Of a stretch of DNA of 14,209 nt, positions 1 to 6,109 are shown in pieces. How positions within the stretch are numbered: position 1 is the first letter of the stretch; each line of letters starts with the position of its first letter. The stretch comes from Accumulibacter sp. (GTDB lineage: Bacteria; Pseudomonadota; Gammaproteobacteria; Burkholderiales; Rhodocyclaceae), in NCBI GenBank assembly GCA_031284185.1, contig JAITAJ010000044.1:1-14209 (forward strand). The letters are read 5' to 3'. Both the position numbers and the translations under genes were made by a program. The notes beneath the pieces are model-generated. The model was given only the letters and a program-made list of their open reading frames with translations, did not search any database and had not been told where the DNA came from.

Positions 1-238
1 CCGGTTTTTCGTCCCACTCGGCGCGAAGCGCCCAAACTCATCTGTCTTCTGTTCTCTGTCTTCTGTCCTCTGTTATGGCTTGCGGCGCTCCGCGCCGGAT
101 GATGGACGAAAAACCGAGCGCCCGGTTTTTCGTCCCACTCGGCGCGAAGCGCCCAAACTCATCTGTCTTCTGTTCTCTGTTCTCTGTTCTCTGTCCTCTG
201 TCTTCTGGAACTGTCTTCTGGAACTGTCCTCTGTTATC
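1..238. repeat. Interspersed palindromic repeat, locus A (one partial and one full unit)
   Basis: The window opens inside a unit: only its right half is present (1-75), ending in five uninterrupted 7-bp repeats TCTGTCT, TCTGTTC, TCTGTCT, TCTGTCC, TCTGTTA at 41-75. A complete unit follows. It has a GC hairpin (GGCGC-TCC-GCGCC, 84-96), a central A-tract/T-tract palindrome (104-135), a second GC hairpin (GGCGC-GAA-GCGCC, 141-153), and then six consecutive TCTGTYY heptads at 162-203 followed by degenerate TCTGGAAC copies. The same architecture recurs at 3513, 8587 and 13757. The gene whose 3' end this locus would border lies outside the window. No protein gene is credible here; the open frames that cross it are repeat translations. 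Confidence 0.9.
104..135. terminator. Central palindrome of repeat unit A1, terminator-like on both strands
   Basis: GGACGAAAAACCG (104-116) pairs perfectly with CGGTTTTTCGTCC (123-135) around a 6-nt loop, giving a 13-bp stem. Each strand has a GC top, an A run before it and a T run after it, so it could work as an intrinsic terminator in either direction. It lies upstream of the tctC promoter and could shield that operon from transcription entering from the left. The termination function is inferred. Confidence 0.5.
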
Positions 239-250
239 TTCCGAAGCCGC

Positions 251-279
251 TTGACTTGCCCGTTCGGGCTTTCTAGTAT
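251..279 (+). promoter_or_regulatory. Sigma70-type promoter for the tct operon
   Basis: TTGACT (251-256) and TAGTAT (274-279) are separated by exactly 17 bp, close to the consensus -35 and -10 boxes. Transcription would start near 286, leaving a leader of about 115 nt before tctC. The promoter begins right after repeat locus A. It was found by eye and has no experimental support. Confidence 0.55.
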
Positions 280-401
280 TCCCTCCCAGCCGGGGCAGGG
301 CGTGCCGGTTGGGTGCCGGTTGGCGGGTTGGCGGGCATGTGATCGGTCCGCCTTGCGTGCCGTCGGGTGCTCATTTCGGTGTGACACAGTGGAGAAAATC
401 A

Positions 402-1394
402 ATGATTTCAAGAAAATTTCTGGGGGCGGCGGCACTGAGCCTCTTTGCGACGCTCGCTTCGGCGGCATTCCCCGAGCGGGATATCACGGGCATCATCATG
501 TGGGGCGCGGGCGGCGCGATGGACGTCGTGTCGCGCGCGATCCAGCCGCACGCCGAAGCCGCGCTGGGCAAGAAGATCGTGATGATCAACAGGCCGGGCG
601 GGACCGGGGCGATCGCCACGAACTTCGTCAACAACGCGCCGAACGATGGCTACAACGTGCTGTTCGGCGCCGAAAACCCGCAACTGCACAAGGTGCTCGG
701 GCTGGCCGAATTCGATTACGACAGGTTTTTCCCGGTGAACATCCTGGCGCGCAGCGTTGGGGTGATCGTCGTCAAGGCCGACGCGCCGTGGAAGACGCTG
801 ACGGAACTCGTCGATGACGCCAGGAAGCGCCCGGGCAAGATCAAGATGGCCATGACCGGCCCCGGCGGTCTGCCGCATACGGTGGCTTCGATGCTGGGCG
901 CGGTGACGAAACTCGAAGTGGTGTCCGTTCCGTTCGACGGCGAAGGTCCGGCGGTCACGGCGGTGATGGGCGGACACGCCGATTTCTCGCCGGTCGGCGT
1001 CGGCGCCGCGACGGAAAGCATCAAGGCCGGCCGCATTCGCGCGCTGGCGGTGGTGGATGTCGGTCCGATCGATCAACTGCCCGGCGTGCCGCCGGTCACC
1101 AGGGAATATCCCGATTTCGCCAAGTACCTGCCGTGGGGGCCGTTCTACGGCGTCTTCGTGCGCAAGGATACGCCGGACGACGTCAAGGCGGCCTTGGCCG
1201 ATGCCTTCAGGAAGGCGGCGGACAATGCCCAGTTCAAGCAGTTGATGGCCGATCGCGGTAACATCATGATGAACGTTTCCGGCGCGCAGGCCGACGCCTT
1301 CCTGACGAAGTGGCAGTCGGTGACGAGTTGGCTGCTGCAAGACGTCGGCGTGGCCAAGGTGTCTCCCGAAAAATACGGCATAGCCAAGCCCTGA
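402..1394 (+). CDS. tctC: Tripartite tricarboxylate transporter substrate-binding protein (Bug/TctC family)
   Basis: Periplasmic solute receptor of a tripartite tricarboxylate transporter (TTT). It captures a small organic acid or similar ligand and delivers it to the TctAB membrane complex. The 330-residue product starts with a signal peptide: MISRK, then a hydrophobic stretch to about residue 21, with likely cleavage after ASA. Bug-family signatures follow: a GAGGAMDVVSR segment (about 35-45, matching the usual PGGxxDxxAR), INRPGGTGAIATN (about 62-74) and NDGYNVLFG (81-89). The start at 402 is chosen over upstream in-frame codons because GGAG lies at 391-394 with 7-nt spacing and the signal peptide begins there. 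It heads the tctCBA operon. The ligand cannot be read from sequence, as Bug proteins bind very different compounds. The family call is firm; the substrate is unknown. Confidence 0.93.
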   Translation: MISRKFLGAAALSLFATLASAAFPERDITGIIMWGAGGAMDVVSRAIQPHAEAALGKKIVMINRPGGTGAIATNFVNNAPNDGYNVLFGAENPQLHKVLGLAEFDYDRFFPVNILARSVGVIVVKADAPWKTLTELVDDARKRPGKIKMAMTGPGGLPHTVASMLGAVTKLEVVSVPFDGEGPAVTAVMGGHADFSPVGVGAATESIKAGRIRALAVVDVGPIDQLPGVPPVTREYPDFAKYLPWGPFYGVFVRKDTPDDVKAALADAFRKAADNAQFKQLMADRGNIMMNVSGAQADAFLTKWQSVTSWLLQDVGVAKVSPEKYGIAKP

Positions 1395-1410
1395 ATGGCG
1401 CGGCGCGGGG

Positions 1411-1439
1411 GAAGCCCGGCAAAGGCCGGGCTTCTTTTT
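1411..1439 (+). terminator. Intrinsic terminator between tctC and tctB
   Basis: A perfect 10-bp stem (GAAGCCCGGC 1411-1420 / GCCGGGCTTC 1425-1434) with loop AAAG is followed by TTTTT (1435-1439). It lies 16 nt after the tctC stop and before tctB. Partial termination here would give more binding-protein message than membrane-subunit message, or the hairpin could protect the tctC 3' end. The leakiness is inferred. Confidence 0.8.
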
Positions 1440-1548
1440 GTCATCGATGCCGCCCGCCGGCAAGCGGGAAGGGCGGTTTTCGGCAGACAGCCGCGGGAAA
1501 GGGCGCCGTCTGTTTTCTCACCGCCATTTTCGGGCGAGAGGGGTCGAA

Positions 1549-2058
1549 GTGATCAGCGAAAAGGAAACGCGCAAGCCGAGAGCGCCTGGGGAACTCGGAT
1601 TTTGTCTGGCCTTGCTGTTGTTCAGTCTCACCGCCTTGTATCTGTCGTATCGGATTTCCGGGTTTTCTTCGTGGAGTTCCGCCGGTTCCCTGCCTCTGGG
1701 GGCCAGCCTGGTCATGTGCGTGAGTTCGCTGGTGGTCGTTTTCGGGGAGCTGGACAGGCCGGCCCCCGAATCGGCGCCTGACGGGACGCTGGCGCGGCGG
1801 TTTTTCGAGACCGTGTTTCCGGCGCGGCACGTGATTTTCGTCTTCGCGCTGATCGCCTACATGTTCCTGCTGGAGCCGCTGGGCTTCATCGCCAGCTCCT
1901 TCCTGTACCTGGTGGCGGCGAGTCTGGTGCTGGGGGAGCGGCGCTACGCGCACATGATCGTCCTCAACGCGCTTTCGCTGGCCGCCGTCTATCTCGTGTT
2001 CCGGACCGCGTTCTCGGTCGTGCTGCCCGAGGGATTCGTGGAGAGGTTGTTCCGGTGA
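1549..2058 (+). CDS. tctB: Tripartite tricarboxylate transporter small membrane subunit TctB
   Basis: Small integral-membrane subunit of the TTT transporter, which partners the large TctA permease in the inner membrane. The 169-residue product has four hydrophobic segments (about residues 15-37, 45-65, 90-125 and 133-157) and the TctB-like end: a LEPLGFIASSFLYL segment, then LGERR, then a last helix ending VVLPEG. Length and topology fit the family. I chose the GTG at 1549 because GAGAGGGG lies at 1536-1543 just upstream; the reading frame stays open back to 1438, but that would start inside the terminator hairpin. The stop overlaps the tctA start by 4 nt. TctB sequences diverge widely, so the assignment rests on topology and position as much as on motifs. 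Confidence 0.85.
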   Translation: MISEKETRKPRAPGELGFCLALLLFSLTALYLSYRISGFSSWSSAGSLPLGASLVMCVSSLVVVFGELDRPAPESAPDGTLARRFFETVFPARHVIFVFALIAYMFLLEPLGFIASSFLYLVAASLVLGERRYAHMIVLNALSLAAVYLVFRTAFSVVLPEGFVERLFR

Positions 2059-3551
2059 ACGACATATTGATGAACGTCACGTATTTCGGGATGAGCTTTC
2101 TCGATCCCTATCTGATGTTCCTGACGGCTGCCGGCGTCTTCTTTGGAATTTACGTCGGGGCGATTCCCGGACTGTCCGTGACCATGGCGGTGTCGATCCT
2201 GATCTCCTTTACCTTCAAGTGGGGCGTGAACGAGGCGCTGGCGCTGATCGCCGGCATCTACTACGGCGGCGTCTACGGCGGTTCGCGCAGCGCGATCCTG
2301 ATCAACGTGCCGGGCGCCCCGGCGGCCATCGCGTCGGCGCTCGACGGCTATCCCCTCGCCCGGCTCGGCGAAGCCGGGCGGGCCATCGGCCTGACCACGG
2401 TGATGGGCGTGTTCGGCGGCTTCATCGGCGTGCTGTGCCTGGCCGTCGGCGCGCCCATGCTGTCCAGTCTGGCCTTGCTCTTCGCGCCGCGCGACTTCAT
2501 GATGCTGGCCGTCTGGGGGCTGCTGCTCGTCGGCAGCCTGTCGGGCGGGACGGTGTCCAAGGGAATCTTCGCCGGCGCGCTGGGCATCCTGTTCGGGACG
2601 GTCGGGCTCGATCCGCTGACGGCGGAACCCCGTTTCACCTTCGGTTCCGTGCAGCTCACCGCTGGCGCGCCCTATGTCGCGGCGATGATCGGACTCTTTG
2701 GCGTCTCCGAAGTGCTCGTGCAGTTGCACGAGTTGAGTTTTCCGGTGGTCAAGCAGCGCGTCAGCAAGCTCCTGCCTTCCTGGCGTCTGATCAGGAAGTA
2801 CCTGCCGCTGGCTTCGCGCTGTTCGGTGCTCGGCGTCGTCGTCGGGGCACTGCCCGGAGCGGGCGGCGACATCGCCGCGCTGATGGCCTACGATCATGCC
2901 AGGCGCACCGTCAGAAATCCCGAACGCCCGTTCGGCGAGGGCGCGTGGGAGGGCATCGTGGCGCCCGAGGCGGCGGCGGTCGGATCGGTCGGCGGCTGTT
3001 ACATTCCGATGCTGACGCTGGGAATTCCCGGTGACGCGGTGACCGCGGTGATCATCGGCGCGCTCTACATCCACGGCCTGAAGCCCGGGCCGATGCTGCT
3101 GCTCGAAACCCCGCACCTGTTCTGGTTCACCGTTGGCAATCTCGCCCTGTCGTGCGTCTGGCTGGCCATTTTCGGCTTCATGGGGATCAAGCTGTTTGCC
3201 AGGATCGTCGAAATTCCGAAGTCATCGCTGTTGCCGATGATCGTCGTCCTCTCGGCGGTCGGCTCGTATGCCATCGAAAACAACCCGGTGCACATCTACT
3301 GGATGCTGGGATTCGGCGTGGCCGGTTATTTCCTCAAGACGTATGGCTATCAAGTCGGCCCGGTGATCCTCGGCATCATCCTCGGGCCTCTGCTCGACTC
3401 GAACTATCGCCGGGCGATGATTTCGGCGAGCAATGACCCGGCGCAGTTCGTCCTGGAATTCTTCACCAGTCCGGTGTCGCTGGCGCTGCTCTTCCTGCTG
3501 ACGCTGACTGCGTTCAGAGGACAGAAGTTTGAGAGGACAGAAGACAGATGA
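2055..3551 (+). CDS. tctA: Tripartite tricarboxylate transporter large permease TctA
   Basis: Main permease of the TTT system, a large inner-membrane protein that moves the ligand passed on by TctC. The 498 residues are strongly hydrophobic and carry both internally repeated family signatures. The first half has GIYVGAIPGLS (31-41) and GIYYGGVYGGS, with INVPGAPAA and DGYPLARLGEAGRA (67-110). The second half has VVVGALPGAGGDIAALMAY, PEAAAVGSVGGCYIPMLTLGIPGDA and HGLKPGP. The start is GTG at 2055 in a GTGA overlap with tctB, with GAGAGG at 2041-2046, so translation is probably coupled. The last 12 residues (FRGQKFERTEDR) and the TGA stop are encoded by repeat locus B, so the native C-terminus seems to have been replaced or extended. 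No loss of core motifs is seen. Confidence 0.95.
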   Translation: MNDILMNVTYFGMSFLDPYLMFLTAAGVFFGIYVGAIPGLSVTMAVSILISFTFKWGVNEALALIAGIYYGGVYGGSRSAILINVPGAPAAIASALDGYPLARLGEAGRAIGLTTVMGVFGGFIGVLCLAVGAPMLSSLALLFAPRDFMMLAVWGLLLVGSLSGGTVSKGIFAGALGILFGTVGLDPLTAEPRFTFGSVQLTAGAPYVAAMIGLFGVSEVLVQLHELSFPVVKQRVSKLLPSWRLIRKYLPLASRCSVLGVVVGALPGAGGDIAALMAYDHARRTVRNPERPFGEGAWEGIVAPEAAAVGSVGGCYIPMLTLGIPGDAVTAVIIGALYIHGLKPGPMLLLETPHLFWFTVGNLALSCVWLAIFGFMGIKLFARIVEIPKSSLLPMIVVLSAVGSYAIENNPVHIYWMLGFGVAGYFLKTYGYQVGPVILGIILGPLLDSNYRRAMISASNDPAQFVLEFFTSPVSLALLFLLTLTAFRGQKFERTEDR

Positions 3552-3735
3552 ACTTGCGGCGCTGTCGCGCCATTCAGAGGACAGAAATTCGAGAAGACAG
3601 AAGACAGATAAACTTGCGGCGCTGTCGCGCCGAGTGAGGGAGGGAAAACCGAGCGCTCGGTTTTTCGTTTCCTGGTCGGGGCGAAGCCCCCAAGCTGATC
3701 TGTCTTCTGTTCTCTATCTTCTGTCTTCTGCTTCA
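3513..3735. repeat. Interspersed palindromic repeat, locus B (full unit with duplicated left arm)
   Basis: It begins inside the last codons of tctA. The left arm (purine heptads plus GCGGCGCTGTCGCGCC) occurs twice with a 60-bp period, the GC hairpins starting at 3556 and 3616. The central palindrome (3645-3664) and the right GC hairpin (3678-3690) follow, and the inverted heptads (TCTGTCT, TCTGTTC and variants) run to about 3730. The right hairpin is GGGGC-GAA-GCCCC instead of the GGCGC-GAA-GCGCC of other copies, a paired change that preserves the stem. The locus ends just before the presumed glpR promoter. Confidence 0.9.
3645..3664. terminator. Central palindrome of unit B1, terminator for tctA
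   Basis: AAAACCGAGCGCTCGGTTTT is a perfect 20-bp palindrome followed by one more T, and it lies 94 nt after the tctA stop. As RNA it would form a CCGAGC/GCTCGG stem followed by U residues on either strand. It is the best terminator candidate for the tct operon and separates it from glpR. The function is inferred. Confidence 0.5.
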
Positions 3736-3739
3736 CTGA

Positions 3740-3748
3740 TGCTATAGA
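3740..3748 (+). promoter_or_regulatory. Possible extended -10 promoter for glpR
   Basis: TGC followed by TATAGA (3743-3748) resembles an extended -10 element, with no convincing -35 box at the right distance. Transcription would start near 3755. That leaves about 30 nt of leader before the ATG at 3785 but almost none before the ATG at 3761, and this favours the later start. The element lies right at the end of repeat locus B. Confidence 0.35.
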
Positions 3749-3784
3749 ATTCGCGGCTGGATGGATCACGGGCATGAAAAATCG

Positions 3785-4612
3785 ATGAAAAACCGGATTT
3801 CGCAGACGAATCTCAGTCCACGCCATCTCGAAATTCTCAAGTCGATCAAACACGACGGTTTCATGTCGACCGAGGAACTTTCCCGGTTGCTGAAGGTGAC
3901 CGTGCAGACCATCCGGCGCGACATCAACGAGTTGTGCGAAAAACACCTGCTACGGCGCTACCACGGCGGGGCGGGGCTGATCTCCAGCACGGAGAACGTC
4001 GCTTACTCGACGCGGCAGGTGCTCAATCACGAGGCGAAAATCCGAATCGCGGAAATGGCGGCGGATTTCATCCCGAACAACGCTTCGCTGTTCATCAACA
4101 TCGGGACGACCACCGAGGAAGTGGCCAAGGCGCTGCGCGACCATAGAAAGCTGCGCGTCATCACCAACAACCTGAACGTCGCCGGCTTGCTTTGCGGCAA
4201 CGCGGAGTTCGAGGTGATCGTCGCCGGCGGCGTGGTGCGCGGCGACCGGGGCGTGATCGGTGAGTCGACGATCGATTTCGTCAGGCAGTTCAAGGTCGAT
4301 TACGGCATCATCGGGATCTCGGGGATCGACGAGGATGGCACGCTGCTCGACTTCGATTACCGGGAAGTGCGGGTGGCGCAGTCCATCATCGAGAACGCGC
4401 GCCACGTCCTGCTGGTCGCCGACCACGCCAAGTTCGGCTGCAATCCGATGGTCCGCCTCGGGAACATTTCCGAAATCGATGCGTTCTTCACCGACCGGCA
4501 GCCGCCCGCGAGCGTCCGGGAGCTTCTGGACAAGAGCGGCGTGGCGCTTTACGTCTGCGGCGCTGGAATCGAGGAGGAAGCCGAGGCCGATTCGCGGCGA
4601 TTGCTCCAGTAA
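3785..4612 (+). CDS. glpR: DeoR-family transcriptional repressor GlpR
   Basis: Probable repressor of glycerol/glycerol-3-phosphate genes, a cytoplasmic DNA-binding protein released by a phosphorylated sugar-type effector. The 275 residues show an N-terminal DeoR helix-turn-helix (about 28-50, with STEELSRLLKV and TVQTIRRDINEL), the RRYHGGAGL junction, and a C-terminal sensor domain with INIGTTTEEVA, ITNNLNVA, VVRGDRGVIGESTIDF and GIIGISGIDEDGTLLDFDYREVR. From memory this matches E. coli GlpR along its whole length, better than generic DeoR regulators. I prefer ATG 3785; ATG 3761 is in frame and would add 8 residues, but it has no usable ribosome site and lies almost on the predicted transcription start. 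No glpD, glpK or glpF is present nearby, so its targets are elsewhere. It is separated from tctA by repeat locus B and is probably transcribed alone. Confidence 0.88.
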   Translation: MKNRISQTNLSPRHLEILKSIKHDGFMSTEELSRLLKVTVQTIRRDINELCEKHLLRRYHGGAGLISSTENVAYSTRQVLNHEAKIRIAEMAADFIPNNASLFINIGTTTEEVAKALRDHRKLRVITNNLNVAGLLCGNAEFEVIVAGGVVRGDRGVIGESTIDFVRQFKVDYGIIGISGIDEDGTLLDFDYREVRVAQSIIENARHVLLVADHAKFGCNPMVRLGNISEIDAFFTDRQPPASVRELLDKSGVALYVCGAGIEEEAEADSRRLLQ

Positions 4613-4728
4613 ACGGTTCGGGCGGCTTCCGGAACATCCGGCGCGTTTTTTGGGTTAGAGTCTCGGTTTTCGCTGGCGCGGCGAGCCGAGCGAAATCGGC
4701 GATCACTCGGAGAGGGGGCCTTTCAGCG

Positions 4729-5892
4729 ATGTTCCATGCGTTCAGCGGTCTCATTTGCCTTTATATCGTTTGCAGACTCGTCCCGGCGCTGCCCTGGCCG
4801 CTCGCGGGCAAGTGCCTGGCGGTCGCGGCGCTGCTGCTGGCCTCTCAGGTTCATCTGATCAGCCGGGCCTTCTTCGGCACCATCGCGTCGCCCGAGCTGC
4901 CCTTCGCCGTGATCGTCGTTTGGGGCTGGCTGTTCGGCGCCCTGTTTCTGCTCTTCATATTCCTGTTGCTGAAAGACCTGGGTGCTCTCCTGCTCTTCGC
5001 GCTCGGCAAGGCGACGGGCGTCGGGCTGTCCTTGCCGGTCCCGGCCATCTACTGGAGCAACGCGCTCATCGCGGCGGCGCTGGGCCTTTCCGCGATCGGC
5101 GTGTGGCAGGCCATCCGTGTGCCGGACGTGCGCGCGGTGGAAATCGCGCTGGACCGGCTGCCCGCGGAACTGGACGGTCTGCGCCTCGTCCAGCTCAGCG
5201 ACCTGCACGCCAGCCGGCTGCTCCAGGGCGCATGGCACCGGGAAGTCGTGAACGAGACCAATGCCCTGAATCCCGACCTGATTCTCATCACCGGCGATCT
5301 CGTCGACGGTACGCCGGCCAACCGCGCCGCGGACGTCGCGCCCTTGCGCGACCTGAAAGCGCGTCTCGGCGTGCTGGCCGTTCCGGGAAACCATGAATAC
5401 TATTCGGACTACGTGGCCTGGATGGCGGCCTTCGACAAGCTGGGGCTGCGCATGTTGAGCAACCGGCACGTCGTGATCGAAGACAAGGGCCACGCGCTGG
5501 TGGTGGCCGGAACCACCGACCGTAATGCCGCGCGTTTCGGGCTGCCGCCGCCGGACATCGGGGCGGCGCTCTCCGGCGCGCCGAAGGATGCCGTGACGCT
5601 CCTCCTCGCCCATCAGCCACGGGAGGCGCCGGTGAATGCCGAGGCAGGGGTCGATTTACAGCTTTCGGGCCATACCCACGGCGGGCAGATCGCCGGCCTG
5701 CATTTCATCGTGCAAAAAGCGAACGGGGGATTCGTGTCGGGTCTGTATCGGGTCGGCGCGATGCGGCTCTACGTCTCCAACGGCACGGGGCTGTGGAACG
5801 GCTTCCCGATACGCCTCGGGCGTCCGTCGGAAATCACGCTCATCACGCTGCGTTCCGTGGCGAGCGGCAAGGCGGCGCGCCGGCCCGCGTGA
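4729..5892 (+). CDS. Membrane-anchored metallophosphoesterase (YaeI/YkuE-like)
   Basis: Calcineurin-like metallophosphoesterase with an N-terminal membrane domain. In 387 residues it has about four hydrophobic segments in the first 125 (roughly 5-20, 25-42, 55-85 and 105-125). A complete dinuclear-metal phosphoesterase domain follows: SDLHA (Asp158, His160), GDLVDG (Asp190), GNHEYY (Asn221, His222), AHQPR (His295) and SGHTHGGQ (His315, His317). All expected metal ligands are present. Relatives YaeI and YkuE are linked to lipid or UDP-sugar/lipid-A-type pyrophosphate or phosphodiester hydrolysis at the membrane, but the substrate here cannot be told. The start is supported by GGAGAGGGGG at 4709-4718, 10 nt before the ATG. 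It stands alone between glpR (116-bp gap) and htpG (217-bp gap). Confidence 0.88.
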   Translation: MFHAFSGLICLYIVCRLVPALPWPLAGKCLAVAALLLASQVHLISRAFFGTIASPELPFAVIVVWGWLFGALFLLFIFLLLKDLGALLLFALGKATGVGLSLPVPAIYWSNALIAAALGLSAIGVWQAIRVPDVRAVEIALDRLPAELDGLRLVQLSDLHASRLLQGAWHREVVNETNALNPDLILITGDLVDGTPANRAADVAPLRDLKARLGVLAVPGNHEYYSDYVAWMAAFDKLGLRMLSNRHVVIEDKGHALVVAGTTDRNAARFGLPPPDIGAALSGAPKDAVTLLLAHQPREAPVNAEAGVDLQLSGHTHGGQIAGLHFIVQKANGGFVSGLYRVGAMRLYVSNGTGLWNGFPIRLGRPSEITLITLRSVASGKAARRPA

Positions 5893-5992
5893 CCGGGGGG
5901 CCGGAAAGACCGGGCTGACGGCGCTCGATCGAGCATCGGGGAAGCCGGCGGCGCGGCATCCGAAACCGGCGCGGCGGCGGGCGCTCGCCAGG

Positions 5993-6020
5993 CTTGAAAA
6001 GCGCGCCGGCGTCCCCATTT
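5993..6020 (+). promoter_or_regulatory. Heat-shock (sigma32) promoter of htpG
   Basis: CTTGAAA (5993-5999) and CCCCATTT (6013-6020) are separated by 13 bp, matching the classical sigma32 (RpoH) consensus CTTGAAA-N13-17-CCCCATnT at every defined position. Transcription would start near 6027, giving a leader of about 80 nt. The location directly before htpG, a known RpoH-regulon gene in proteobacteria, supports it. Confidence 0.88.
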
Positions 6021-6036
6021 TGCAGGGCATCGTTCC

Positions 6037-6055
6037 GCGCCGGTGTGTCCGGCGC
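6037..6055 (+). other. GC-rich hairpin in the htpG leader
   Basis: GCGCCGG (6037-6043) and CCGGCGC (6049-6055) form a 7-bp stem with loop TGTGT, inside the predicted leader downstream of the sigma32 promoter. There is no T run, so it is not a terminator. It may stabilise the message 5' end. It does not cover the ribosome site at 6099-6102, so it is not an obvious RNA thermometer. Confidence 0.45.
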
Positions 6056-6109
6056 CGGCGCGTTTCGGCAGCAAAACCAACACAATCAACATTTTTTCGG
6101 AGTTTTTCG

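Noticed and set aside
1..238. Intramolecular triplex (H-DNA) from the purine/pyrimidine arrays
   Set aside because: Each heptad has interruptions (a C in the purine strand), so there is no long mirror-symmetric pure purine tract.
80..817. Long open frame across repeat locus A and into tctC
   Set aside because: It is a translation of the repeat, followed by an out-of-frame Arg-rich reading of tctC; it has no ribosome site and no domain.
1989..3116. 375-codon minus-strand open frame over tctA
   Set aside because: Translation is rich in Arg, His, Gln and Asp, as expected of an antisense frame in a GC-rich membrane-protein gene.
4629..4651. Terminator after glpR (CCGG...CCGG then TTTTTT)
   Set aside because: Only a 4-bp stem with GCG between stem and T run; too weak to call.
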